From Oscillatoria nigro-viridis PCC 7112 (GTDB taxonomy: Bacteria > Cyanobacteriota > Cyanobacteriia > Cyanobacteriales > Microcoleaceae): a stretch of 64,000 bases of DNA. The stretch's first letter is position 1. The number at the start of each line of letters is the position of its first letter. The stretch covers positions 236,165 through 300,164 of the forward strand of contig NC_019763.1 of the NCBI RefSeq assembly GCF_000317475.1. Reading direction: 5' to 3'. Shown here piece after piece: positions 28,789 through 36,772 of this stretch. The notes beneath the pieces are model-generated. The model did not search any database. It saw only the letters and a program-made list of their open reading frames with translations, and was not told the DNA's origin. The position numbers were made by a program, and so were the translations under genes.

Positions 28789-29436
28789 TTACACTTTGAT
28801 GAAATAAGCCACAATTCCTAGAAGGATTAACACTGCTCCGGTTAATCCTTGTTCGTGATCCTCGAAAAAATGCAGCTTTTCTTCTAAAGCATTAACTCCT
28901 TTCATTCCCAAGTCTACTAGCAAAACCATTCCTAAAACTGTCACCACTAAGTAGACGACAGAAACTACAAGTATGCCGCTCAAACCAATCGTTCCTGCTG
29001 AAAAAAAATAGGCTTCTATTTCGATGCAAGGCGAGAAAAGCATTCCTGTTCCTAAAACAGCTAGGATTTGAAATTGCGATCGCTTGGTAGTTAAATTAAC
29101 TGTTTCCGCGTGATGGTGGTGGTGCCTGCGAGAACTATCTAACTCTGCCAAAAGATAGATGATTCCTAAAACTAATAAAACTAAAGGCGCAATTATTTTA
29201 GCGGCCTCTACATAGGTAGCAGCGAACTTGTAACCGAATAAGCCGACGACAATTCCAATTAGGATAATGCTGAGGGTATGAGCAACTCCTGTAATTACTG
29301 TAGCCCGCAAAGTTTCGCTGCGAGACCAATTTTCAGTTTTACCAATCGCAATTAAAGGCATCCAGTGGTTGGGAATTAATGCGTGAATAATACTAAGAGC
29401 TAGACTTCCCAACAGAATTTTGAGCATACTTTCCAT
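28789..29436 (-). CDS. RcnA/HoxN-like nickel-cobalt exporter
   Basis: The product is 215 residues with about six helices. Helix 1 holds HALIPNHWMPL and helix 2 GVAHTLSIILIG, the His-containing metal signature of the NiCoT/RcnA/UreH-like superfamily. A cytoplasmic HHHHH stretch at about 107-111 is typical of RcnA-type exporters. SPCIEIEAYFF resembles the later conserved motif. Start ATG 29436 follows AGAGGAAAG. It lies 65 bp after the heavy-metal ATPase and 55 bp before the VKOR gene, so all three probably form one operon. Export is favoured over uptake because of the neighbours. Confidence 0.8.
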   Translation of the reverse strand: MESMLKILLGSLALSIIHALIPNHWMPLIAIGKTENWSRSETLRATVITGVAHTLSIILIGIVVGLFGYKFAATYVEAAKIIAPLVLLVLGIIYLLAELDSSRRHHHHHAETVNLTTKRSQFQILAVLGTGMLFSPCIEIEAYFFSAGTIGLSGILVVSVVYLVVTVLGMVLLVDLGMKGVNALEEKLHFFEDHEQGLTGAVLILLGIVAYFIKV

Positions 29437-29501
29437 TTGCTTTCCTCTACAAATTGCTACAATGAGGGAGGAATTGCCCCCCTCCTGGAGTTTTCAGCCG
29501 A

Positions 29502-31484
29502 TTATTTTAAAACTCTAGTCGCATTAAAAATAGCTGCTAAAGCCACCCCAACATCAGCAAAAACTGCCTCCCACATGGTAGCTAACCCAAAAGCACCAAA
29601 AGCAATAAATATGCCTTTGACTAACATGGCAAAAATGATATTTTGCCAAACAATATTGTGAGTCTTTCGGGCAATTTGAATGGCTTCAGCTACTTTTGAC
29701 GGTGCATCGGTCATAATTACAACATCGGCAGTTTCGATCGCCGCATCCGAACCCAAACCCCCCATTGCTATGCCAACATCGGCTCTAGCAAGTACGGGTG
29801 AATCATTAATTCCGTCCCCGACGAAAATAATTTTATCGCCTTTTTTAGATTGGGAGATCAGTTTTTCGATCGCCTCTACTTTTCCTTCGGGTAATAACTC
29901 AGCTAAGTAGGAATCTAAACCGAGCTTTTTGGCAACACTCTCAGCTACAGCTTGATTATCTCCAGTTAGCATCACGATTCGATCGACACCCTGTTTCTTG
30001 AGGTCGCGAATAGCCTGTACAGCGTCTTCCTTAAGCTCGTCAGCAATCAAAATATACCCAGCGTAGCGGTTGTCTACCGCTAAATGGACGACAGTACCTT
30101 CAGCATTGCAGACATCATGAGCAATGTTTTCTCGGTGTAGAAAACGGTCATTTCCCGCAAGCACAATTTGATTATTTACTTTGGCTCGAATGCCGTGTCC
30201 CGCTATTTCTTCGTAATCTTTCACATCCGATGAATCTATCTTTCCGCCGTAAGCTTCCATAATAGATTTCGCGACTGGGTGATTTGATTGAGATTCTACT
30301 TGGGCTGCTATTTCCATTAAGCCAGATTGTGAAAAACCCTTCTGAGGCACAATTTGTGCTACTTTAAATACTCCTTTAGTCAAAGTTCCTGTTTTGTCTA
30401 AAACAACTGTCTTGACTGCTGTGAGGGTATCTAAAAAAGTCGAGCCTTTAACCAAAATACCGCGCTTGGCTGCACCGCCAATTCCCCCAAAGTATCCCAG
30501 AGGAATGCTAATCACCAATCCGCAAGGGCAGGAAATAACTAACAAGACTAGGGCGCGGTAAACCCATAAAAATCTATCTGCATTAGTTGCTCCTGAAATG
30601 AACAAAGGCGGAATTAAAGCTACTGCTAGCGATGCAAATACTACAAACGGCGTGTAGTAACTGGCAAATTTGGTGATAAATTTCTCAGTTTCAGCTTTTT
30701 TGCTTCTGGCATTTTCTACTAATTCCAGAATTCGGGATATTGAAGATTCACCGAAGAGTTTGGTAACTTTGACGGTGAGAACTCCTGTCTGGTTAATTGT
30801 TCCTGCTAAAACTGTTTCTCCAACTTTCACGGTTCGAGGTACTGATTCTCCAGTTAGTGCAGATGTGTCAATCTGAGAATTGCCGTCTATAATTTCACCG
30901 TCTAAGGGAATTTTTTCTCCCGGTTTGACAAGGATGATCTCGCCGACGGCTACTGTTTCTGGCGAAACTTTTTTGATTTCGCCATTTGCCTTGAGGTTGG
31001 CGCTGTCTGGGCGAATTTCTAAAAGCGATCGGATCGATTGACGCGATCGCCCTACGGCAAATTCTTGAAAAAGTTCTCCGATTTTGAAAAACAACATCAC
31101 CCCGACTGCTTCAGGGAGTTTGTGAATGGCTACAGCGCCCAGTGTTGCTATAGTCATTAAGAAATTTTCATCAAAAAATCGACCTCGCAGAATGTTGCGA
31201 CCCGCACTGGTTAAAACATTCCATCCGCTTAAAAGATAGGCTGGGATGAAAACCAGATATTCACCTATAGAATAGGGCGTGTTGTGCAGTTTTTCTTCAA
31301 AAATTAAACCGCCGACAAATAGTACAACAACCAATATCACAGGAATCAATTCTTGCTTCAGGTTAAAATCTCCGTTCCCCTGGCCGTGGCTTTGGTTCTG
31401 GTTATGATTCTCATGACTGAGATCGGGGCGATCGTCGTGACTGCAACTACAGCAGCCGGAATCCGATGCTTTTGGCTTGTTCAT
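29502..31484 (-). CDS. Divalent-metal P1B ATPase (Zn/Cd/Co/Pb type)
   Basis: The product is 660 residues from ATG 31484 behind AGGAGAC. The N-terminus lacks an HMA domain and has instead CCSCSHDD followed by a His/Asn/Gln-rich tail, a plausible metal-binding tether. The transmembrane site is SCPCGLVISIPLGYFGG, then DKTGT, SNHPVAKS and GDGINDSP. The C-terminal helices lack the Cu-type YN/MxSS pattern, pointing to the P1B-2 group. It exports divalent soft metals from the cytoplasm. It heads a minus-strand unit with the RcnA-like and VKOR genes. Upstream is a transposase remnant that separates it from the CDF/ArsR pair. Confidence 0.92.
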   Translation of the reverse strand: MNKPKASDSGCCSCSHDDRPDLSHENHNQNQSHGQGNGDFNLKQELIPVILVVVLFVGGLIFEEKLHNTPYSIGEYLVFIPAYLLSGWNVLTSAGRNILRGRFFDENFLMTIATLGAVAIHKLPEAVGVMLFFKIGELFQEFAVGRSRQSIRSLLEIRPDSANLKANGEIKKVSPETVAVGEIILVKPGEKIPLDGEIIDGNSQIDTSALTGESVPRTVKVGETVLAGTINQTGVLTVKVTKLFGESSISRILELVENARSKKAETEKFITKFASYYTPFVVFASLAVALIPPLFISGATNADRFLWVYRALVLLVISCPCGLVISIPLGYFGGIGGAAKRGILVKGSTFLDTLTAVKTVVLDKTGTLTKGVFKVAQIVPQKGFSQSGLMEIAAQVESQSNHPVAKSIMEAYGGKIDSSDVKDYEEIAGHGIRAKVNNQIVLAGNDRFLHRENIAHDVCNAEGTVVHLAVDNRYAGYILIADELKEDAVQAIRDLKKQGVDRIVMLTGDNQAVAESVAKKLGLDSYLAELLPEGKVEAIEKLISQSKKGDKIIFVGDGINDSPVLARADVGIAMGGLGSDAAIETADVVIMTDAPSKVAEAIQIARKTHNIVWQNIIFAMLVKGIFIAFGAFGLATMWEAVFADVGVALAAIFNATRVLK

Positions 31485-31679
31485 GATGTCTCCTAGGTTG
31501 AAAGAAATAATTAACTTATGAACAGACATTCATACTATATCTCCAAAGCTGACAATTTGGGAAACTGTTGAGTTAAAAGTTGGGCTGCTAGTTAGTTCGA
31601 GTTTGCGGTCACAAGTTGCGATCGAGAGTAAGAATTATTATCGTTTTGCTCATGTTAAGTAAAAATTATTGACTCATAT

Positions 31680-32060
31680 TATGTGCTTGCCTGTGTCACA
31701 TCCCATTGCTTGGTTTACCATTGCTGCGTTTTTGACGTTTTGACTATCCACGATGGCTTCAGACGGACTCACCGCTCGGTTGTGGCTAACTTTAACCCAG
31801 GCTCTAAGTCGGTCATGTAGCCTCAGCAAAGTTCCGTCTTTACGCCAGGTGCAGAAGTAGCGATAGACGCTCTGCTAAAGTGGGAAGTCTCTCGATAAGT
31901 CACGCCAAGTACAGCCTTGGGTTAACAGGTAAAAGATTGCATTCAGGACATTCCCCACCTCAACCTTGCGAAGACGTTCCCTAGATGTTGCAGGTGAAAT
32001 AAAAGGTTCAATCAACTCCCATTGTTCCAGGGTTAAGTTGCTGGAGTACATTTTACTCAT
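31680..32060 (-). pseudogene. IS5-group transposase fragment
   Basis: MSKMYSSNLTLEQWELIEPF and VGNVLNAIFYLLTQGCTWRD are followed after a stop by YRYFCTWRKDGTL and VDSQNVKNAAMVNQAMGCDTGK, the N-terminal and first catalytic part of an IS5-type enzyme. The second half is gone. It is unrelated in sequence to the element at 15547. Confidence 0.8.
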
Positions 32061-32159
32061 AGCTATCTTCGGTACTGTTTCTATGTCTCGGCGATAAGAA
32101 AACTAAAACGAAGTGAGAAACGTTCAAATCGTTGCTGCCAAACCTGTTAAGCAATATTA

Positions 32160-32771
32160 CTAAAGCCGTGGTTGCTTCATTCTGTCGCGTTGTGCATCTC
32201 GAATAATACTGATTCCACCCCAAACGACTAGGCTTGCGATTCCAAATCCAACAATTAAATCAGGAAACCGAGAATTAAATAGAGTGACTAGGAAACCTGC
32301 GACTATCACACTAAAATTTGCAATTACATCATTTTGCGTAAATATCCAACTTGCCCGCATATGTACCTCACCCTTACGATGCTTTGAGAGAAGGTACAAA
32401 CCATAACTGTTAGCAATCAGGGCCAAAAAAGCCATTGCCATCATCCAACCTGATTCCGGTGAACTCCCCCAAACAAACCGTCGAATCACATCGACGACAA
32501 CCATCACGGCTAACGTGATCTGAAAAATACCACTTAGAGTCGCTGCACGATTCTTGTGATGCGCCGATTTGCCAACTGCATACAGCGACATCGTGTAAAC
32601 CGAAGCATCTGCAAACATATCTAATGAGTCTGCCACTAGGGCAGTTGAATCCGCTAAAACTCCTGCCACAATTCCGACGACAAACATTGTGCCATTGATA
32701 AGTAACAGAATTCGCAGCGTTTTACGCTCGGCTGCGTTCTTGGCTTCCATGTGACATCCACAGTCTGACAT
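32160..32771 (-). CDS. Short CDF cation efflux protein
   Basis: The product is 203 residues from ATG 32771 behind AGGAGG. The N-terminus MSDCGCHME adds soft ligands. Helix 2 has DSLDMFADAS (D48, D51, D55) and helix 5 TQNDVIANF, the usual CDF metal residues in altered form (Asn/Asp rather than His/Asp). The cytoplasmic C-terminal domain typical of CDFs is almost absent, so it is a mini-CDF. It is preceded by the ArsR sensor gene at 26 bp, and thus is the probable sensor-controlled exporter for Cd/Zn/Pb. Confidence 0.88.
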   Translation of the reverse strand: MSDCGCHMEAKNAAERKTLRILLLINGTMFVVGIVAGVLADSTALVADSLDMFADASVYTMSLYAVGKSAHHKNRAATLSGIFQITLAVMVVVDVIRRFVWGSSPESGWMMAMAFLALIANSYGLYLLSKHRKGEVHMRASWIFTQNDVIANFSVIVAGFLVTLFNSRFPDLIVGFGIASLVVWGGISIIRDAQRDRMKQPRL

Positions 32772-32796
32772 CGTGCGCCTCCTAATTAGCTTGTTG

Positions 32797-33141
32797 TTAT
32801 TCGTCCTTTGAGCAGTTGTAGCGGGTACATTCATAAACTCCTTTTGCTACATCAGCCAGTAACTCTTCAACCATTTCCAAAATCTCAGCAACTCGTGCAT
32901 CGGCAAGTTGATAGCTTGTGTACCGTCCTTGCTGCAGGGTGTTTACCAGACCGCAATCACGGAGACAGCCCAAGTGGTTTGAGGTGTTAGATTGCGATAG
33001 CCCGGTTGCTTCAACAATTTCACTTACAGTCATTGGACGCGATCGCAGCACGTCCAAAATCGCCAATCGTGATGGATCGGAAAACCCACGAAAGAGTTTT
33101 GCTTTCAAGCGAGTGGACTGGGATTGAGCAGAGACAATCAT
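32797..33141 (-). CDS. ArsR/SmtB-family metal sensor, CmtR-like
   Basis: The product is 114 residues with a winged-helix DNA-binding core (MTVSEIVEATGLSQSNTSNHL). The recognition helix ends in CLRDCGLV, so two Cys four apart match the Cd/Pb site of CmtR. A third and fourth Cys occur in the C-terminal YECTRYNC, again as in CmtR. Metal binding should release it from its operator. A perfect dyad lies 35 bp upstream. The CDF gene follows at 26 bp. Start ATG 33141. Confidence 0.9.
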   Translation of the reverse strand: MIVSAQSQSTRLKAKLFRGFSDPSRLAILDVLRSRPMTVSEIVEATGLSQSNTSNHLGCLRDCGLVNTLQQGRYTSYQLADARVAEILEMVEELLADVAKGVYECTRYNCSKDE

Positions 33142-33176
33142 ATGCTTAGTTCCAATACAAAGCTCTTTGGTATCAT

Positions 33177-33198
33177 CATATCAGCAAATAATGATATG
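33177..33198. promoter_or_regulatory. Operator dyad of the ArsR/CDF operon
   Basis: Perfect 7-bp inverted repeat CATATCA / TGATATG separated by 8 bp, in the promoter of the ArsR gene. It has the AT-rich dyad form typical of SmtB/CmtR operators. Confidence 0.75.
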
Positions 33199-33239
33199 TA
33201 AACACCTGAAAGCTTATTTATACCCTCACGTGAGCAGCG

Positions 33240-33405
33240 TCGCCATTCTCACATCTGCTATTTCCCCAGCCGGAGCATCGTTAATCCCATCTCCCACCAT
33301 CGCTACAATTTTCCCTGGTGCTTGCAGTGCTTAGATTTGAGCTGCTTTTTGGTCTGGTCTAACTTCAGTAAAAACGCGCTGGATACCAGCAGAAGGGGCT
33401 ATCGA
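33240..33405 (-). pseudogene. Fragment of a CopA-type P1B ATPase
   Basis: The minus strand reads IQRVFTEVRPDQKAAQI, a stop, then LQAPGKIVAMVGDGINDAPAG, which matches the hinge region of the intact copA at 20907-23165. Nothing else of the gene survives. Confidence 0.8.
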
Positions 33406-33486
33406 CTCACCTCATCCCTTGGAGTTTGACTGTGAGGTGATCCATATATGCACTCTGAAATTGGGAATGGGTAATATTCTGCCTTC

Positions 33487-33605
33487 TGTCTTCAACTGCC
33501 AACAGATGCGATCGCTTTCCTAACTTCATTTTCCGGTTTCACCGTTTGAATTGTCCTCAATTTCGTCTTGAGATCGCCTTAAACAACGGCGGCTGAGTCA
33601 ACTGC
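33487..33605 (-). pseudogene. Fragment of a CopZ-like HMA gene fused to a MerR-type promoter
   Basis: The minus strand reads EVQAVDSAAVV, a stop, GDLKTKLRTIQTVKPENEV and AIASVGS, the C-terminal two thirds of an HMA domain like those at 18337 and 23211. The N-terminal metal loop is deleted. Confidence 0.75.
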
Positions 33606-33635
33606 TTGGACTTCTCTAGTCCACTGGAGAGTTAA
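33605..33635 (-). promoter_or_regulatory. Orphan MerR-type promoter
   Basis: TTAACT, then a 19-bp spacer with the dyad CTCCAGTGGACTAGAG. It is nearly the same as the copA promoter but now drives only the truncated HMA fragment. Confidence 0.7.
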
Positions 33636-33806
33636 TGGGGGATTGCGAAATTAATCAGGAATTATGGAAAAAGTGGTTTGACAGCCTACCCATAGGGTAA
33701 GGCGCGCACTGTGTACCCTACATAATTAGGTTATGAGTCCTGTAAATCTTAAATTTGAGTTCGATCGACGGCACAGGAATAATTTTTTACAATTGCCAGT
33801 CGAAAA

Positions 33807-33823
33807 TTTCATCCTAATTTCAT
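33807..33823 (+). promoter_or_regulatory. CopR-type direct repeat 1
   Basis: TTTCATCCTAATTTCAT: two TTTCAT units with 5-bp spacing (11-bp period), 51 bp before the CopM-like start. Direct repeats with this period are typical of OmpR/PhoB-class regulators. Confidence 0.75.
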
Positions 33824-33873
33824 TTATATGTGGAAAGCTGAAGATAAATGGCAGCTTTAAGGATATAAAATCG

Positions 33874-34593
33874 ATGAAACCAATTTCATTAAAAACAGGC
33901 TTTGCAGCCCTGATATTGACCGCCGCAGCCGCTTTAACCAGCGGAGTGCTTGCAGCTTGTTCAAAAGCCCCTTCCAGCGAAACTCAAGCCCCAAATGTTA
34001 CGGCTGCAACCGAAGCAAACAACAAGCAAGACATGGCACAAGGCGGTGGCATGGGTGGCATGAATCATGGCATGAATCACAATATGTCAATGGATTTAGG
34101 CCCTGCTGATGCCGACTACGATTTGCGATTTATTGATGGCATGACACTACACCATCAAGGTGCTGTAAACATGGCAAAAGAGGTACTAAATAAATCCAAA
34201 CGCCCGGAAATGAAAAAAATAGCAAATGAGATGATTGCCGCTCAGAACCGCGAAATCAATCAACTGAAAGAGTGGCGAAAAGCTTGGTATGCCAAAGCCA
34301 GCAGTACGCCAATGGCTTATCACGCTCCAATGAGTCACACGATGGCAATGACTCCTGAACAAATGCAAAGCATGATGATGAGCATGGATTTAGGGGCCGC
34401 TGACGACCAATTTGACTTGCGATTTATCAATGCGATGATTCCCCACCACGAAGGAGCTTTAGTGATGGCCCAAGATGCTTTGAAGAAGTCGAAACGGCCG
34501 GAAATAAAGAAATTGTCCCAAGAGATTGTGACTTCGCAAAAACAAGAAATCGAGCAAATGAAAGAGTGGCGACAAGCTTGGTACAAACAGTAA
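33874..34593 (+). CDS. copM: CopM-like lipoprotein with two DUF305 domains
   Basis: The product is 239 residues from ATG 33874, chosen because a lipoprotein signal (TSGVLAACS) begins there; the longer frame from 33733 runs through the promoter repeat. A Met/His/Gly-rich linker (GGGMGGMNHGMNHNMSM) precedes DUF305 unit 1 (DYDLRFIDGMTLHHQGAVNMA). A second Met-rich stretch and unit 2 (QFDLRFINAMIPHHEGALVMA) follow, each ending in KEWRxAWY. DUF305 proteins including Synechocystis CopM bind copper in the periplasm. It starts the plus-strand copper island and is followed by the RND adaptor and pump. Confidence 0.85.
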   Translation: MKPISLKTGFAALILTAAAALTSGVLAACSKAPSSETQAPNVTAATEANNKQDMAQGGGMGGMNHGMNHNMSMDLGPADADYDLRFIDGMTLHHQGAVNMAKEVLNKSKRPEMKKIANEMIAAQNREINQLKEWRKAWYAKASSTPMAYHAPMSHTMAMTPEQMQSMMMSMDLGAADDQFDLRFINAMIPHHEGALVMAQDALKKSKRPEIKKLSQEIVTSQKQEIEQMKEWRQAWYKQ

Positions 34594-34600
34594 CACCATA

Positions 34601-34617
34601 TTTCACCCGGATTTCAT
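34601..34617 (+). promoter_or_regulatory. CopR-type direct repeat 2
   Basis: TTTCACCCGGATTTCAT, immediately after the CopM-like stop and 50 bp before the adaptor start. Confidence 0.7.
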
Positions 34618-34666
34618 TTTTATCTGCAAAACTGATCTTTGAGTTCAGATTCTCCCCTACTCAATC

Positions 34667-36601
34667 ATGCAATACTACCGCCGTGTCCGCTCCTCAGCAC
34701 CGATAGTTCACTTTTCGGGAATACTCCTGACTCTTTTGTTATTCATCGAGTCCACCCCCGTTTTTGCCCACGCGGGACACGGAGATGAATTTAACCACAG
34801 TGGCGAAACAACTGAAACTCCTGCTGCTATTTCTGTCGATGCCGAAACAGCAAAACGATTAGGTATTAAAGTCTCCCCTGCCGCTCGCCAGCGACTAGAT
34901 ATCGGCATCAAAACCACTGGACAAATTGAAACTTTACCCAACGAAAAAGTAGAAGTGACGGCTCCTGTTGCTGGGAAAGTAGTAGAGTTGCTGGTTAAGC
35001 CTGGGGACAAAGTATCAAAAGGTCAACCGGTTGCGGTTTTATCGAGTTCAGAATTAGGACAGTTGCGGGTTGAATCTCTCTCGAAACGTGCCGAAGCTGA
35101 GGCAGATTTGCAGCAAGCAGAAGGAGATCTAAAACTAGCACGAGAAAATTACGATCGCCAACTTCAAATATCCGCAGCAGAAATCGCCCAAGCCAAAACC
35201 CAATTGACGGCGGTAACTAAGCAGTACCAGCAAGAACAAGAATTAGTAAACAAGCGTTCAGTTGTGCAAGCCGCTAAAGAAAACTATCAGCGCCAAGTTG
35301 AAATAGCGCAAGCCGAAATAGCGCGGGCAGAAACTGAATTAACTGTGGCAAAAGAACAGTTCGAGCGCGACAAAGAATTAGTGGCATCAGGAGCGATCGC
35401 GCGGCGCACAATGCTGGAGTCGCAAGCCCACTTCGCCGAAGCACAAGCCGCGGTTGCTAAGGCAAAAAGCCGTCCTGAAGTTATCCAAGCTCAAACCGAA
35501 ATTAAACAAGCCGAAGTAGACCTCCCAATGCGGGAATTGCGGGAATCTCAAGGCATGGTTGCAGAAGCAAAAGCTCAACTTACCAGAGCTCAGAGCCGCC
35601 GGGAAGTCCTAGAAGCCGAGAACCAACTCAAACGCGGCAAAACTGCCGTCCAAGTTGCTAAGTCGCGCATTCGTTTGGCTGACGCACCCTATCAAGCGCG
35701 GCTCCAACAATTAGGAACTGCTGCCAACGATCGAGGACTCGTTACCGTAGTTGCTCCGATTTCCGGGACTGTAGCCGATCGCGAAATCACTCTAGGAGAG
35801 TCAGTAAACGCTGAAAAACCGTTGATGAGTCTGTTAAATGACAGCCGCGTTTTTGCCACAGCCAATATTTACGAAAAAGACCTGAATAAAGTAAAACAGG
35901 GTCAGGTAGTCAGGGTAAAAGTCGCTAATTTACCCGATCGCATTTTCAATGGAAAAATCGCCTTCATTGGGTCATCCGTCGAAGGAGAAACGCGGGTTGT
36001 GCCGGTGAAAGCAGAAATAGATAATATTAACGGCGAATTAAAGCCCGGACTGTTTGCTGAGTTGGAGATTTTAACCGACAAAACTGCCACAAATATTTTA
36101 GCAATTCCGAGTGCGGCGGTAGTGGATGTTAGCGGTAAAAAAACCGTTTACGTCCAAAATGGCAATGCTTATCAAGCTGTTGAAATTGAACTCGGTCAAA
36201 GTGCTGGAGATTTAGTTGAAGTTAAGAGTGGTTTATTTGAGGGAGATTTGATAGTAACGCAGCGAGCACCTCAACTTTACGCACAATCTTTGCGGGGCGG
36301 CAGCAAGCCCTCAAAAGACGAGGAAAAAAAAGAGGCAATTCCAAAGGTAGCAGAGGTTAATTTTAATAATTTACCCGTGTCTTTCTGGTGGACGGGAATA
36401 GGGGGAGCAGTTGCGATCGCATCCCTAACTTTCACAGCAGGCGTGTTGTTGGGAAATCGGCGCAAATTGCCAGCATTAGCAGCGGATTCTGGAAACAATA
36501 GTTTTTCCGACTCTGCATCGCCGTTGCACAATGAACTGCTGTTACACAATAACAACCATCACGCTAAAGCTCAAGAGACAGAAGTCAAGAGTTTGAAGTA
36601 A
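34667..36601 (+). CDS. RND periplasmic adaptor, CusB/CzcB type, with His-tailed C-terminus
   Basis: The product is 644 residues. A signal peptide ends near HAGHGDEFNH. The order is membrane-proximal strand (RLDIGIKTTGQIE), lipoyl half (VTAPVAGKVVELLVKPGDKV), a long alpha-hairpin with heptads (about 130-350), second lipoyl half (VAPISGTVADREITLGESV), beta-barrel (GQVVRVKVANLPDRIF) and the membrane-proximal domain. An unusual C-terminal transmembrane helix (WWTGIGGAVAIASLTFTAGVLLG) and a tail with HNNNHH follow. It links the inner-membrane pump at 36773 to an outer-membrane channel for copper/silver or divalent metals. It is a close paralogue of the adaptor at 50317. Confidence 0.9.
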   Translation: MQYYRRVRSSAPIVHFSGILLTLLLFIESTPVFAHAGHGDEFNHSGETTETPAAISVDAETAKRLGIKVSPAARQRLDIGIKTTGQIETLPNEKVEVTAPVAGKVVELLVKPGDKVSKGQPVAVLSSSELGQLRVESLSKRAEAEADLQQAEGDLKLARENYDRQLQISAAEIAQAKTQLTAVTKQYQQEQELVNKRSVVQAAKENYQRQVEIAQAEIARAETELTVAKEQFERDKELVASGAIARRTMLESQAHFAEAQAAVAKAKSRPEVIQAQTEIKQAEVDLPMRELRESQGMVAEAKAQLTRAQSRREVLEAENQLKRGKTAVQVAKSRIRLADAPYQARLQQLGTAANDRGLVTVVAPISGTVADREITLGESVNAEKPLMSLLNDSRVFATANIYEKDLNKVKQGQVVRVKVANLPDRIFNGKIAFIGSSVEGETRVVPVKAEIDNINGELKPGLFAELEILTDKTATNILAIPSAAVVDVSGKKTVYVQNGNAYQAVEIELGQSAGDLVEVKSGLFEGDLIVTQRAPQLYAQSLRGGSKPSKDEEKKEAIPKVAEVNFNNLPVSFWWTGIGGAVAIASLTFTAGVLLGNRRKLPALAADSGNNSFSDSASPLHNELLLHNNNHHAKAQETEVKSLK

Positions 36602-36673
36602 ACAATTGCGTGAATATAGCAATTTAGTTTGCAGAAGTATCTATCTATAGCCTTTCTCAGTAACATGAGGTGC

Positions 36674-36713
36674 TCATAGGGCATAGGGCATAGGGCATAG
36701 GGCATAGGCATAG
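36674..36713. repeat. Short tandem heptanucleotide repeat
   Basis: About five copies of CATAGGG in a row, the last degraded, between adaptor and pump. It is a cyanobacterial STRR-type repeat with no evident coding role. Confidence 0.8.
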
Positions 36714-36772
36714 GACTCGCCCCCATACCTCACCACGCTTGAGAACCGCTATATTAACTCCAAAATAATAAA

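Noticed and set aside
33733..33873. Longer start for the CopM-like protein
   Set aside because: It would run through the direct repeat and promoter; the lipoprotein signal starts at 33874.
36674..36713. Short repeats that could suggest a CRISPR array
   Set aside because: Seven-base units with no spacers; these are tandem repeats, not CRISPR.
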